This document shows positions 15,584-24,521 of a stretch of DNA of 64,000 bases, in pieces. The stretch comes from an uncultured Syntrophobacterales bacterium (GTDB taxonomy: Bacteria > Desulfobacterota > Syntrophia > Syntrophales > UBA5619), in NCBI GenBank assembly GCA_903928915.1, contig CAIYSL010000061.1, forward strand, positions 1 through 64,000. Direction: 5' to 3'. A model generated the notes under the pieces. It made no database searches. It was given only the letters and a program-made list of their open reading frames with translations, and had not been told where the DNA came from. Every line of letters begins with the position of its first letter. Positions within the stretch are counted from its first letter, which is position 1. A program made the translations under genes and the position numbers.

Positions 15584-16297
15584 TTAATCCCCTCCCGCCC
15601 AGGGAGGGGAAACGCTTCTTGTTGCGGATTTGGCGAAGATGATGCTCGGCCCGGGCATCCCGCGTGCATGGATCTTCCCCAGGGGCATATCCCGAACCAT
15701 CCCGACGATGTGCTGCATCATGCCATGATCCTTGATCCCCGGGCTGCGTTCGCAGCCGCTGTTGATGTCCACGGCGCAGGGGGCAACGGCCGCCAGCGCC
15801 GGGCCGATGCTTTCGGCGTCGAGCCCCCCCGCGAGGATGAGCGGGTGCCGCTCCCCGATCCGCGCCGCCAGCTCCCAGTCGGCCCGCTTCCCGGTCCCGC
15901 CGTAGCGGCCGGCATCGCGGGCGTCGGCGAGAAAGGCCCGTACGGCATACTCTTCGAGCCTCCGGAGCTCTTCGGCCGTTTTGGGGGAGACGGCCTTGAT
16001 GATCCGTTCCGCCGGAAAGCGGCGGCAGTAGTCGGGGGATTCGTCGCCATGGAGCTGGATCAGGTCGATCCCGCAGGTCGCGACGATCCGTTCCACCTCC
16101 TCTGCCGGCCGGTTGACGAACACCCCCACCGTGACGATCCCCCGGGGAAGCTCCGCGATGATCGCCCGGGCCTGCTCCGCCGTCACAGAGCGAGGGCTCG
16201 GCCGGTGGAAGATGAACCCCAGGGCGTCGGCCCCGCTCTCGGCGGCGCAGAGGGCGTCTTCGCGGCGAGTGATCCCGCAGATCTTGATCTCGGTCAT
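15584..16297 (-). CDS. trpF: phosphoribosylanthranilate isomerase with unusual C-terminal tail
   Basis: A 237-aa TIM barrel that isomerises N-(5-phosphoribosyl)anthranilate. Cys7 (KICGIT) is the catalytic base and [14 protein letters not shown] carries the acid Asp and the phosphate loop. Family members usually end soon after the KD...VR helix at about 205-210 aa. Here some 25-30 extra residues follow ([20 protein letters not shown]...). The last codons are encoded by a perfect hairpin, CCCCTCCC-GCCCA-GGGAGGGG at 15589-15609, so the 3' end appears to have been extended by a GC-rich repeat. It overlaps trpC by ATGA. Confidence 0.93.
   Translation of the reverse strand: MTEIKICGITRREDALCAAESGADALGFIFHRPSPRSVTAEQARAIIAELPRGIVTVGVFVNRPAEEVERIVATCGIDLIQLHGDESPDYCRRFPAERIIKAVSPKTAEELRRLEEYAVRAFLADARDAGRYGGTGKRADWELAARIGERHPLILAGGLDAESIGPALAAVAPCAVDINSGCERSPGIKDHGMMQHIVGMVRDMPLGKIHARGMPGPSIIFAKSATRSVSPPWAGGD
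15589..15609. repeat. GC-rich palindrome inside the trpF 3' end
   Basis: Perfect 8-bp inverted repeat CCCCTCCC/GGGAGGGG with a 5-base loop, followed by TTAA (the trpF stop lies at 15584-15586). The sequence type matches the dispersed GGGAGGGG intergenic repeats of many proteobacteria and resembles the repeat inside the HlyD gene near 57.1 kb. Confidence 0.55.
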
Positions 16298-17067
16298 CGC
16301 TCGAGCAGCCCCCGCAGTGCAGCCCCGCTGTCCGGCGCCGCGACCAGCGTCTCGCCGATCAGGAAGGCCCGGACCCCGGTCCGCATCAGGGTCTCGATCT
16401 CCTGCCGCGACCTGATCCCGCTTTCGCTGACCACGATCCTGTCCGCGGGGACGAGCGGGGCGAGGGCCGCCGAAGTCCCGATGTCGGTGACGAAGGTCCT
16501 GAGGTCCCGGTTGTTGATCCCGACGATTTCGGCCCCGGACGCCAGCGCCGCATCCAGCTCCCGGCGATCGTGGACTTCCACCAGCGAGGCGAGCCCCAGC
16601 GAGGCGGCCAGTTCGCGATACTCGGCCAGCGCGCATTCGCTCAGGACGGCGGCGATCAGCAGCAGCGCGTCCGCGCCGATCGCCCGCGTCTCGTGGACCT
16701 GCCAGGGGTCGATGATGAACTCCTTCCTGAGGACCGGAAGCGAGACCGCCGCTTTCACGGCGGTCAGGTCCCCGTTGCTCCCGCCGAAGAAGGAGGCGTC
16801 GGTCAGGACGGAGACGGCTGCCGCGCCGTTTGCCTGATACGCTTCCGCGATCCGGACGGGATCGAAATCCGCGCGGATCACCCCGCGGGAGGGGGAGCGC
16901 CGCTTCACCTCGGCGATGATCGCGCCCGGTGCGCCGGCCAGGGCCTGCCGGAAATCGCGGGTCGGCGGCAACCCGGCGATGCGGGCCTCCAGCGCGGCAA
17001 GCGGGGTCTCCCGTTTTCCTTCGGCCACCTCGCGGCGCTTGACCGCGATAATCTCATCCAGAATCAT
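16294..17067 (-). CDS. trpC: indole-3-glycerol phosphate synthase
   Basis: A 257-aa stand-alone enzyme (not fused to TrpF) closing the indole ring from CdRP. Lys55 ([11 protein letters not shown]) and Lys115 (LRKEFIID) are the catalytic lysines; [16 protein letters not shown] and GETLV are family motifs. It overlaps trpF by 4 nt. It is separated from trpD by 266 bp that contain a MITE-like element, unlike the tight spacing elsewhere in the operon, so internal polarity or an internal promoter is possible there. Confidence 0.96.
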   Translation of the reverse strand: MILDEIIAVKRREVAEGKRETPLAALEARIAGLPPTRDFRQALAGAPGAIIAEVKRRSPSRGVIRADFDPVRIAEAYQANGAAAVSVLTDASFFGGSNGDLTAVKAAVSLPVLRKEFIIDPWQVHETRAIGADALLLIAAVLSECALAEYRELAASLGLASLVEVHDRRELDAALASGAEIVGINNRDLRTFVTDIGTSAALAPLVPADRIVVSESGIRSRQEIETLMRTGVRAFLIGETLVAAPDSGAALRGLLER

Positions 17068-17206
17068 GCCGCTATTCCCCTCACTCGAAGAACTCTGTAC
17101 AGATCCCGCGAAATCATTTGTCCTTCCCGCATCCTTGCCGCTTAATCACTTCGTCGATCCCCTTGATTTGCTCCCCGTCGGGGACTGCGAAGCAATCGCG
17201 TGACAG

Positions 17207-17327
17207 CGGCTCTGCAAAAAGTCCGCAGGCAGGGCGCGCGAGGCTTGAGGAGTGAGGCGTACTTTGACGTACGCCGCAATGACGAGGGCCGAAGCGCAAC
17301 GCCGCATCCGGACCTTTTCCGGAGCCG
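17207..17327. mobile_element. MITE/REP-like element copy 1 (between trpD and trpC)
   Basis: A 121-bp element with imperfect terminal inverted repeats, CGGCTCTGCAAAAAGTCC at the left and the complement of CGGCTCCGGAAAAGGTCC at the right. The core contains GAGGAGTGAGGCGTAC, ACGTACGCCGCAATGACGAG and GAAGCGCAACGCCGCAT. The same architecture and core recur at 40680-40804. It encodes no transposase and would need one in trans. Translation of such copies gives spurious peptides only. Confidence 0.75.
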
Positions 17328-17333
17328 CCCGCG

Positions 17334-18347
17334 TCAACTGTTGCTCCTCTCGATCAAGGCCCGGAGCTTCTTCAGGGCTGCGCCGCTGTCGATCAGCTCG
17401 GCCGCCGCCGCCAGCCCCTCCCCGACCGTTTCGGCCTTCCCCCCGGCCATGATGGCCAGCGCCGCGTTGAGGAGCACGATCTGGCGGCAGGCCCCCTGTC
17501 TGCTGCCGCTGAGCACCTCCGTGGTGATCCGGGCATTGGCCTCGGCATCCCCGCCCTTGAGGTCCGCGGCCGGGTATGCCTCGCCGAACAGCTCCAGCGG
17601 GTCGAGGTTGTAGGTGGAGATCAGGCCGTCTTTCAATTCGGCGACCCGGGTCTTGCCGGTGACCGTCGCCTCGTCGAGGCCGTCGGACCCGTGGACCACG
17701 AAGGCGCGGCGCGTCCCCAGGTTCTTCAGGACCCCGGCGAACATCTCCGTCAGCTTCGGGTCGTACACCCCGATCAGCTGGGAGGTGGCGCCGGCGGGGT
17801 TGGTGAGCGGGCCGAGCATGTTGAAGATCGTCCGGATCCCGATCTCCCGGCGCGGGCCGATCGCGTACTTCATCGCCCCGTGCAGCCGGGGGGCGAACAG
17901 GAACCCGATGCCGATCTCCTGGAGACACTCCTCCACCACCTCCGGGTCGGCGTCGATCTTGACCCCGAGGGCCTCCAGGACGTCCGCGCTTCCGCAGCTG
18001 CTGGAGACCGCCCGGTTGCCGTGCTTGGCCACGGTCAGCCCCGCCGCGGCCACGACGAAGGCGGTGGTCGTGGAGATGTTGAAGGTGTTGCTCCCGTCTC
18101 CCCCGGTCCCGCAGGTGTCCACCACGACCGACGAGCGGGCGTCGATCCGGGTCGCCTTCTGCCGCATGATCCGGGCCGCGCCGGTCGTCTCCTCGACCGT
18201 CTCCCCCTTGATCCTCAGCGCCGTGATGAAGGCGGCGATCTGGGCCGGTGTCGCCTGGCCTTCCATCACCTCGGTCATGACGGCCATCATCTCCGCTTCC
18301 CGCAGGTCCTCCGCCCGGACGACCCGGGCAATCGCTTCCTTGATCAT
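17334..18347 (-). CDS. trpD: anthranilate phosphoribosyltransferase
   Basis: A 337-aa enzyme transferring phosphoribose from PRPP to anthranilate. The PRPP loop is [38 protein letters not shown] and the Met-rich [10 protein letters not shown] are typical. Full family length and not fused to TrpG. The ATG at 18347 overlaps the trpG stop by 4 nt. The gene ends only 7 bp before the MITE-like element. Confidence 0.96.
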   Translation of the reverse strand: MIKEAIARVVRAEDLREAEMMAVMTEVMEGQATPAQIAAFITALRIKGETVEETTGAARIMRQKATRIDARSSVVVDTCGTGGDGSNTFNISTTTAFVVAAAGLTVAKHGNRAVSSSCGSADVLEALGVKIDADPEVVEECLQEIGIGFLFAPRLHGAMKYAIGPRREIGIRTIFNMLGPLTNPAGATSQLIGVYDPKLTEMFAGVLKNLGTRRAFVVHGSDGLDEATVTGKTRVAELKDGLISTYNLDPLELFGEAYPAADLKGGDAEANARITTEVLSGSRQGACRQIVLLNAALAIMAGGKAETVGEGLAAAAELIDSGAALKKLRALIERSNS

Positions 18348-18934
18348 ACGTCAGCCCCCTTGTGTCTGTCGATCAGTTTGAGAAAATTCCTGATGATCCG
18401 TTTTCCGGCCGGCGTCAGGATCGACTCGGGATGGAACTGGATCCCCTCCACCGGCCACCGTTTGTGCCGAAACCCCATGATCTCCCCTTCGGCAGTCTCC
18501 GCGCTGATCTCGAGGCAGGCGGGCAGGCTCTCCCGCTCCACGAGGAGCGAATGGTAGCGGCCGGCGGGAAAGGGGGAGGGGAGCCCCGCGAAGATCGTCC
18601 TGCCGTCGTGGAGGATCGGCGAGGTCTTCCCGTGCATGATCCTGTCCGCCCGGACGACCCGGCCGCCGAAGGCGTGGCCGATCGCCTGGTGGCCCAGGCA
18701 GACCCCCATGATCGGGATCCGGGCGTGGAAGGTCCTGACCACGTCGCAGGTGATCCCGGCCTGCTCGGGCGAACAGGGGCCCGGAGAGAGGAAGATCGCC
18801 TCCGGCTTCATCGCCTCGATTTCCACCAGGGTCACCTCGTCGTTCCGGCGGACCACCACCTCCTCCCCGAGCTGGCCCAGGTACTGGACCAGGTTGTAGG
18901 TGAAGGAATCGTAGTTGTCGATCATCAGTATCAT
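18344..18934 (-). CDS. trpG: anthranilate synthase component II (glutamine amidotransferase)
   Basis: A 196-aa class I glutamine amidotransferase supplying ammonia to TrpE. Catalytic Cys79 is in [10 protein letters not shown], and the His/Glu pair is in IQFHPESIL. The N-terminus [15 protein letters not shown] is canonical. It starts 4 nt after the trpE stop and overlaps trpD by ATGA. The same subunit may serve PabB elsewhere in the genome; no pab gene is in this window. Confidence 0.95.
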   Translation of the reverse strand: MILMIDNYDSFTYNLVQYLGQLGEEVVVRRNDEVTLVEIEAMKPEAIFLSPGPCSPEQAGITCDVVRTFHARIPIMGVCLGHQAIGHAFGGRVVRADRIMHGKTSPILHDGRTIFAGLPSPFPAGRYHSLLVERESLPACLEISAETAEGEIMGFRHKRWPVEGIQFHPESILTPAGKRIIRNFLKLIDRHKGADV

Positions 18935-18938
18935 GGCG

Positions 18939-20432
18939 TTACTCCTTCTCTAGTTCGAATCCGCCCTCGGCGAGGCGGACCGCCTGGACCATTCCCTCCG
19001 CCTTGCCGAGCGTTTCCCGGTACTCCGCTTCCGGGTCGGAATCGGCCACGATGCCGGCGCCGGCCTGGACGGTGATCTTCCCGTCGGCGATCAGCATCGT
19101 CCGGATCGTGATGCAGAAATCCATGTTGCCGTCGAACCCGAAGTACCCCACGGCGCCGCCGTAGGGGCCCCGGCGGGAGGGCTCCAGCTCGGCGATGATC
19201 TCCATCGCCCGGACCTTGGGCGCCCCCGAGAGGGTCCCTGCGGGAAAGGTGGCCTTGATCACGTCGAAGCAGTCCTTGCCCGGCATGAGCTGCGCCCGGA
19301 CGTCCGAGACGAGGTGCATCACGTGGGAGTAACGCTCCACCGCCATCAGCTGTCCCACCTGGACGCTCCCGATCCGGGCGATCCGGCCGAGGTCGTTCCT
19401 GCCCAGGTCGACGAGCATCACGTGCTCGGCCCGTTCCTTGGGATCTTCGAGCAGCTCGTCCGCCAGCCGCCGGTCCTCCTGCTCGCCTGCCCCCCGCCGC
19501 CGCGTCCCGGCGATCGGTTTGAGTTCTGCGATCCCCCCCTCGAGACGGACCATGACCTCCGGCGAGGAGCCGATCAGGTGCATCCCGCCGAGGCGGAGGA
19601 AGAAAAGATAGGGCGAAGGGTTGACGTGGCGGAGCGCCCGGTACAGGTCGACCGGATCGGCGGCGGAATCCCGTTGGAACCGCTGGGAGAGGACCACCTG
19701 GATGATGTCCCCCTGGAGGATGTACTCCTTCGCCTTGACGACCATCGCCCGGAACTCCTCGGGGGTCATGTTGGAGCGAAAGGGCTCCGCGGCCTGCCCT
19801 GCCGGGGCCGCAGGCTGCGCGGGCCGCGGGGCCGTGAGCAGGGCCGTCAGCGCCTCGATCCTCTCCAGCGCCCGATCGTAGGCGGCCCGCAGCCCCTCCC
19901 CGCCGTCCGTGAACGCGCAGGCAACGATCTTGATCGTGTGGCGGACGTTGTCGAAGATGACGAGCGTTTCGGTGATCAGGAAGACCGCATCGTCGGCCGG
20001 GACGCCGTTGCCGGCCGCGGCCGGGATCCGCTCGAAGTACCGCACCATGCCGTAGCCGAGGTATCCCACGGCCCCCCCGAAGAACCGCGGGAGTCCCTCC
20101 AGGTGGACGGGCCGGTAGCGGCCGAGGAATTCCTTCAGGATAGCGAGCGGGTCCCCCCCGTGGCGCTGACGCCGCAGCTCGCCCTGCTCCTCGATCAGGA
20201 CCTCCTCGCCGCGCACCCGGACCGTTGCCCGGAGGTCCGCCCCGAGGAAGCTGTACCGCGCCCATTTTTCTCCCCCCTCCACACTCTCCAGGAGGAAGAG
20301 ATTGGGCGCCTGGCTGAGCTTCATCAGGGCCGTGACCGGGGTTTCCGTGTCGGCGATGATCTCCCGGTACACGGGGATCAGGTTTCCCTGCGCCGCCAGC
20401 CTGGTAAACGTCTCGAAATCCGGTGTATGCAT
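18939..20432 (-). CDS. trpE: anthranilate synthase component I
   Basis: A 497-aa chorismate-binding enzyme making anthranilate with TrpG. The N-terminal domain ([29 protein letters not shown]) includes the LLES element known for tryptophan feedback inhibition. The C-terminal domain shows [24 protein letters not shown] and [15 protein letters not shown]. The ATG at 20432 is used because GAGGGATGG precedes it and the conserved domain starts there; the open frame continues upstream through the leader terminators. Expression is expected to be attenuated by trpL. Confidence 0.95.
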   Translation of the reverse strand: MHTPDFETFTRLAAQGNLIPVYREIIADTETPVTALMKLSQAPNLFLLESVEGGEKWARYSFLGADLRATVRVRGEEVLIEEQGELRRQRHGGDPLAILKEFLGRYRPVHLEGLPRFFGGAVGYLGYGMVRYFERIPAAAGNGVPADDAVFLITETLVIFDNVRHTIKIVACAFTDGGEGLRAAYDRALERIEALTALLTAPRPAQPAAPAGQAAEPFRSNMTPEEFRAMVVKAKEYILQGDIIQVVLSQRFQRDSAADPVDLYRALRHVNPSPYLFFLRLGGMHLIGSSPEVMVRLEGGIAELKPIAGTRRRGAGEQEDRRLADELLEDPKERAEHVMLVDLGRNDLGRIARIGSVQVGQLMAVERYSHVMHLVSDVRAQLMPGKDCFDVIKATFPAGTLSGAPKVRAMEIIAELEPSRRGPYGGAVGYFGFDGNMDFCITIRTMLIADGKITVQAGAGIVADSDPEAEYRETLGKAEGMVQAVRLAEGGFELEKE

Positions 20433-20460
20433 GGTCCATCCCTCGTCGGTTGTTGAGCGA

Positions 20461-20490
20461 AAAAAAGGCCGTGAATCGTCACGGCCTTTT
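20461..20490 (-). terminator. second trp leader terminator (proximal to trpE)
   Basis: On the minus strand AAGGCCGTGA and TCACGGCCTT form a perfect 10-bp stem with a 4-base loop followed by a T-run. It lies between the first leader terminator and trpE. A strong intrinsic terminator inside the leader implies most transcription stops here unless read-through is promoted. Confidence 0.8.
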
Positions 20491-20500
20491 GGCAAACAAA

Positions 20501-20535
20501 AAAGCCGTGGGGTCCCGGAAGGGGTCCCCACGGCT
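20501..20535 (-). terminator. first trp leader terminator (attenuator)
   Basis: On the minus strand AGCCGTGGGG-A-CCC and GGG-A-CCCCACGGCT form a long stem interrupted by one A-A mismatch, closed by a 5-base loop and followed by TTTTTTG. It starts some 20 nt after the trpL stop codon, the arrangement expected for ribosome-mediated attenuation. The competing antiterminator pairing was not resolved by eye. Confidence 0.8.
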
Positions 20536-20556
20536 CGTATCGTTCAGTTCATCTGA

Positions 20557-20634
20557 TCAGCAGTGGATAGACCCCTCCGTCGTGTCGTTCCACCACCACC
20601 AGTTTCTGCGTACGCTGAGCTTCTGCACGGTCAT
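20557..20634 (-). CDS. trpL: trp operon leader peptide with four consecutive Trp codons
   Basis: A 25-codon open frame whose centre reads RRNWWWWND; the four Trp codons (TGG x4) are consecutive. It lies about 23 nt after the predicted transcription start and directly before two tandem terminators ahead of trpE. Stalling at the Trp run when charged tRNA-Trp is scarce should prevent terminator formation. The start is ATG with a weak upstream GGAA. Four Trp codons exceed the two in E. coli trpL. Too short for ordinary gene calling, but the codon run and context make it convincing. Confidence 0.9.
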   Translation of the reverse strand: MTVQKLSVRRNWWWWNDTTEGSIHC

Positions 20635-20663
20635 TCCATTCGTTTCCGAAAAAAAGGTGACCC

Positions 20664-20692
20664 CTTGTAGCAACTTTTCCCGCGGCTGTCAA
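20664..20692 (-). promoter_or_regulatory. sigma-70 promoter of the trp operon
   Basis: On the minus strand a perfect -35 TTGACA (20687-20692) and -10 TACAAG (20664-20669) are separated by exactly 17 bp. Transcription would start near 20657, about 23 nt before the trpL ATG. It is divergent from the promoter at 20762-20790. No Trp-repressor-like palindrome was noticed. Confidence 0.75.
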
Positions 20693-20761
20693 CCGGAAAT
20701 TTCCGCTGCCCCCGGACCCCCCGGGGCGCGGCCCGGGGAGCGGGGCTGCCGCCATTGGACG

Positions 20762-20790
20762 TTGTAAGGAGAAACGGGCTGTGGTATAGT
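20762..20790 (+). promoter_or_regulatory. sigma-70 promoter directly abutting the spermidine synthase-like gene
   Basis: TTGTAA (20762-20767) and TATAGT (20785-20790) are spaced by 17 bp. The expected start site near 20797 is only about 2 nt before the ATG at 20799, and no Shine-Dalgarno sequence lies between them, which suggests a leaderless mRNA. Confidence 0.6.
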
Positions 20791-20798
20791 GCCGTCCA

Positions 20799-23021
20799 AT
20801 GAAGAAAGTCTCTCTTCTCTACGCACTCAGCTTCCTTGCAGCCTTTCTGCTCTTCCAGATCGAGCTGATCATCGCCAAGATATTCCTGCCCAAGTTCGGC
20901 GGCAGTTACCTGGTCTGGGGCGCCTGTCTGGTTTTTTTCCAGTTCGCCCTGCTGGGGGGGTACTGGTATTCCCATGTTGCAATCAAGAAGTTCGGGATGT
21001 ACCGGTACAGCTTTCTCCACCTCTTGATCATGGCGCTTCCCCTGCTCTCCTTCCCGGGGCGGTCGCTGCCGGAGATCACGGCCCACGGCTCCATTCCGCT
21101 GGTGATCGACGTGTTTCTCCAGCTGACGCTTACCATCGGGCCGGCCTTCTTTGTCCTTTCCACGATCAGCATCGTCACCCAGAGCTGGCTCGCCCACAGC
21201 GACCTGCCCGAACAGCGCAACCCCTACATGCTGTATGCCGTTTCCAATGTCGGGTCGTTTCTGGGGCTCTTGAGCTACCCCTTCCTGTTCGAGCTGTATT
21301 TCGACCTCGAAACCCAGCTTACCCTCTGGAGGATCCTGTATTTCCTGTTTCTGCTGTTCTATCTGCTGGCCCTGGCGACGATCCGGTTTGCCGACCGGAG
21401 CGTTGCCGGGTTCACCTTCTTCGACAAGTCCCGCTTTCGCAGGCATTACCGTCTCGCCGACGAGTCGGTGCGGCTCAGGCTGTACTGGCTGCTGCTGTCC
21501 GCGGGGGGGTGCATCATCTTTCTGGCCGTCACCAACGTCATTACCTACGAAATCACCCCCGGCCCGCTTCTGTGGATCATCCCCCTGTGCATCTATCTGG
21601 GCTCGTTCGCGCTGACCTTCCGGGACCGGCCGCTGTATCCCCGGTGGATCGGGGACAAGCTCCCCGTGGTGCTGGGGTTGAGCGTCGTGCTCTACTACTT
21701 CGCCCAGGCGCGGGTGCTGCCCGTATCGCCGTTCCTGATCGCCTTCATCGGCGCCCTGTTCGTCCTGTGCATGTTCTGCCAGTATGAGCTGTACCGGAGC
21801 CGGCCGGAGGGAAAGGCGGACCTCACCGGTTTCTACCTCTGGGTCTCCTTCGGCGGGTTTGCGGGGAGCTTCTTCGTGGCCTGGCTGGCGCCCCTGCTGT
21901 TCACGGCGCCCATCGAATTTCTCGTGGGGCTGTTCGTGATCGGCCTGGCGCAGCTTGTGCGGCAGGGCGGCGTCCGTCCGGCCTTTGTCGATTGGCGCCT
22001 GATCGCCTACCTCGCCGTCTTCCTGATCGCCTGGCCGCTCGTGTTCAAACAGTACAACCTGTTCGGCGTGGCGCTGATCCTGGTGAGCTTCGGGCTCATC
22101 TTCCGGGCATTGAGCCCCCGGGCGAGCGCACTGAGCACGGCCCTGCTGGTGGTCCTGGTCCTCACCCCCTTCAGCGACCGGAATTGGAACCGCGACGGCA
22201 CGTCGATCGGCACCCACCGGAACTACTACGGAATCTACAAGGTTAACCTCCGCTGGCCGGTGCTGTCCCTGCTGAACGGCACGACCCTGCACGGGGCCCA
22301 GTACCTCAACGACGACCGGGCGAAGAGGGAACCCCTGACCTACTACCACCGCAACACGGGGGTGGGGAAGGTGCTCGACAGCGACCGGTTTCCCGCCCGC
22401 CGGGTCGGCGTCGTCGGGCTCGGGATCGGCACGCTCAGCGCTTACGGGAAACGGGGGGACAGGATCGACTTCTTCGAGCTGGACCCCGATCTGGCGTTCC
22501 TCACCGAGCCGTTCGACTATCTGCGGAATGCGCAGGCGAAGCTGACCATCACCTACCAGGACGCCCGGATCGCCCTGCGGCAGACCCCCCGCGGGATCTA
22601 CGATATCCTGATCATCGATGCCTTCAGCGGCGATTCGGTCCCCACCCACCTGCTGACGACGGAGGCGATCGGGGAATACCGGGAACGCATCAAGGGCCCG
22701 GGGATGCTCCTGTTCCATGTGAGCAACAGGTACCTCACCCTGGAGCCGGTCCTGGTGAGCAATGCGCGGAGCGTCGGCGCCCTCGCCCTGTCCTACGTGA
22801 ACCCGCATGAGAGCGACGTCCTGCTGTCCTCCGAGTGGGTGGCCCTGACGTGGGACCCCGATACCCATGCGGCCCTCGCCGCCCTCTGGCGGAAGGACCC
22901 CCGCCAGCCGGCCGCGGGGACGGTGCGGCCCTGGACCGACGGGTACTCCCATGTCCTGTCGGTGCTGAAGCCGGAAACCCTCCTCACCTCGCTCAAGACC
23001 TTCACCCCCTTCAACTGGTAA
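20799..23021 (+). CDS. membrane-anchored spermidine synthase-like protein
   Basis: A 740-aa protein with an N-terminal polytopic membrane part (about 10-14 hydrophobic segments in residues 1-445) and a C-terminal spermidine synthase-like Rossmann domain (about 480-730). The latter shows GVVGLGIGTLSAYG (decarboxy-SAM/SAM loop), FFELDPDL and LIIDAFSGDSVPTHLLT. This matches the fused MFS/transporter-aminopropyltransferase-like family found in many bacteria, whose substrate is not established. Alternatively it is a SAM-dependent methyltransferase-like enzyme. No polyamine genes are adjacent. It is divergent from the trp operon and appears to be translated from a leaderless transcript. Confidence 0.8.
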   Translation: MKKVSLLYALSFLAAFLLFQIELIIAKIFLPKFGGSYLVWGACLVFFQFALLGGYWYSHVAIKKFGMYRYSFLHLLIMALPLLSFPGRSLPEITAHGSIPLVIDVFLQLTLTIGPAFFVLSTISIVTQSWLAHSDLPEQRNPYMLYAVSNVGSFLGLLSYPFLFELYFDLETQLTLWRILYFLFLLFYLLALATIRFADRSVAGFTFFDKSRFRRHYRLADESVRLRLYWLLLSAGGCIIFLAVTNVITYEITPGPLLWIIPLCIYLGSFALTFRDRPLYPRWIGDKLPVVLGLSVVLYYFAQARVLPVSPFLIAFIGALFVLCMFCQYELYRSRPEGKADLTGFYLWVSFGGFAGSFFVAWLAPLLFTAPIEFLVGLFVIGLAQLVRQGGVRPAFVDWRLIAYLAVFLIAWPLVFKQYNLFGVALILVSFGLIFRALSPRASALSTALLVVLVLTPFSDRNWNRDGTSIGTHRNYYGIYKVNLRWPVLSLLNGTTLHGAQYLNDDRAKREPLTYYHRNTGVGKVLDSDRFPARRVGVVGLGIGTLSAYGKRGDRIDFFELDPDLAFLTEPFDYLRNAQAKLTITYQDARIALRQTPRGIYDILIIDAFSGDSVPTHLLTTEAIGEYRERIKGPGMLLFHVSNRYLTLEPVLVSNARSVGALALSYVNPHESDVLLSSEWVALTWDPDTHAALAALWRKDPRQPAAGTVRPWTDGYSHVLSVLKPETLLTSLKTFTPFNW

Positions 23022-23125
23022 CCGCAGCGGTTGCCCGTCCCCTGCTTTCGCGCCGGCGCCTTCGGCCCGGGAAACGGCCCGGGTTCCGCGGCCGGGCAGG
23101 ATCGGCAGCGGTCCGTCATTTTGCG

Positions 23126-23154
23126 TTGACAGCGGCCCGGCAGGTTCATTAAGG
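23126..23154 (+). promoter_or_regulatory. putative sigma-70 promoter of the M24 gene
   Basis: TTGACA (23126-23131), 17-bp spacer, TTAAGG (23149-23154). The -35 is perfect and the -10 weak. It would give a UTR of about 55 nt before the ATG at 23215. The rest of the 193-bp gap shows nothing else. Confidence 0.4.
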
Positions 23155-23214
23155 TTCTCCGGCAGGGCGGATTCGACCGGCGGGGATGTTCCGGCAACGG
23201 GAAAGGAGAGGGGA

Positions 23215-24432
23215 ATGGAAGAGGTTCTGAATCGGGCGGACCGGCGGGCGTATTGCCTCCCCACCCACGAACTCGAGCGCCGGTGGAAGGCGGTGCGCGA
23301 GCGGATGGCCCTCCGGGGGCTCGACTTTCTGGTCGTCCAGAGCCAGCAGCGGTTCGCCGGCGGCTACTTCCGCTGGTTTACGGACATCCCGGCCGCCAAT
23401 TTCCCCATCAGCGCCGTGTTTTCCCGCGCAGAGGAGATGACGATCATCGCGCACGGGCCGGAGGCGCCCGCCCCCCCGGGGAACCCGCCGGGCTGGGCCC
23501 TCCGGGGGGTACGGGAGCGGATCAACACGCCGGCCATGCCGAATGTCTGGTGGGAGGACGGCTGGAATGCCGAGCAGGCAGTAGCCGTGATGATGCGCAG
23601 GAAACCGAAGGCAGTCGGCGTCGTCGGCCTGGGCAACATGTCGGGGGCGCTGTACGCGAACCTCCTGGCGGGGCTCAGGGGGGTGGACGTCGTCAACGCC
23701 AGCGACCTGGTCGACGAGGTGCGGATGGTCAAGAGCGAAGAGGAGCTCAGGCTGCTGAGGGCCTCGGCGGAGCTGCACGAGATGAGCTACGCGGCGGCCA
23801 GAAGGGCGATCCGGCCGGGCCGCACCGCCGCGGAGGCGATCGAGGATATCCGCCACGCCCAGGTCCTGGCAGGGAGCGAGGAGCAGCAGATTTCGCTCGC
23901 CTTCGGCCCCTGGGGCAGCGCGCCCCAGTCGCAGCACAACTGGGGCAACACCCGGCTGCGCCGTACCCTCCGCGAGGGCGACGTGGTCAACCTGCTGGTC
24001 GAGTCGAGCGCCGCGGGCGGCTACTTTTACGACCTGCGGCGGTTCCTCTGCATCGGCGCGCCGCCGCCGGAGCTCCGGCGGGCCCATGCAATCGCCCGTG
24101 AGGCGCGGGCGATCATGGCGGCGCAGCTCAAACCCGGCGGCACGCCGAGGGCCGCGCTTGAGGCCAGCGACCGGTTTCTGGCGCGCAACGGTTTTCCGCC
24201 CGAGTCCCGGATGGCGGGGCACGGCCAGGGGCTCGACCTGGGGGAGCGGCCGGTGCTGCGCCGGGACGAGCCGGCGGTCCTGCGGGCCGGCATGGTGGTT
24301 TCGGTCCATCCCACGGCGCAGGCGGGACACGCGGCGGTGTGCATCGCCGACACGTACGTGATCACGGAATCGGGGGCCCTGCCGCTCTACCGGCCGCTGG
24401 CCGATGACGACGGGATCGCCCGTATCGACTGA
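23215..24432 (+). CDS. M24 family (creatinase/prolidase fold) protein with incomplete metal site
   Basis: A 405-aa protein: an N-terminal creatinase-like domain (about 10-155) and a C-terminal pita-bread domain (about 165-400). The usual five metal ligands are only partly kept. The first Asp is Glu (LLVESSAAGG), the second Asp is present (YDLRR) and the His is present (GHGQGLD). The Glu of the EPG motif is replaced (VSVHPTAQAG), and the last Glu is Ala (CIADTYVITE). Metal-dependent peptidase activity is therefore unlikely. Creatinase itself uses this fold without metal, so a C-N hydrolase is possible. GGAAAGGAGAGGGG precedes the start. Confidence 0.8.
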   Translation: MEEVLNRADRRAYCLPTHELERRWKAVRERMALRGLDFLVVQSQQRFAGGYFRWFTDIPAANFPISAVFSRAEEMTIIAHGPEAPAPPGNPPGWALRGVRERINTPAMPNVWWEDGWNAEQAVAVMMRRKPKAVGVVGLGNMSGALYANLLAGLRGVDVVNASDLVDEVRMVKSEEELRLLRASAELHEMSYAAARRAIRPGRTAAEAIEDIRHAQVLAGSEEQQISLAFGPWGSAPQSQHNWGNTRLRRTLREGDVVNLLVESSAAGGYFYDLRRFLCIGAPPPELRRAHAIAREARAIMAAQLKPGGTPRAALEASDRFLARNGFPPESRMAGHGQGLDLGERPVLRRDEPAVLRAGMVVSVHPTAQAGHAAVCIADTYVITESGALPLYRPLADDDGIARID

Positions 24433-24521
24433 TCCGCGGGCGGGGACGCCCTTTGCCCGGAGCGGCCGCGCCTCGCAGAGGGTCGGCGAGAGGGTCTCCT
24501 GCCGCCGGCCGGAGGGCTGCA

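Noticed and set aside
17146-17330. Peptide-like reading through the MITE-like element (VRLTPQASRALPADFL...)
   Set aside because: The same spurious translation arises from both element copies; it has no start site and no protein character.
20631-23264. 877-codon open frame on the minus strand
   Set aside because: It is antisense to the spermidine synthase-like gene, has a Pro/Gly/Arg/Glu/Gln-rich translation with no domain, and arises from high GC third positions.
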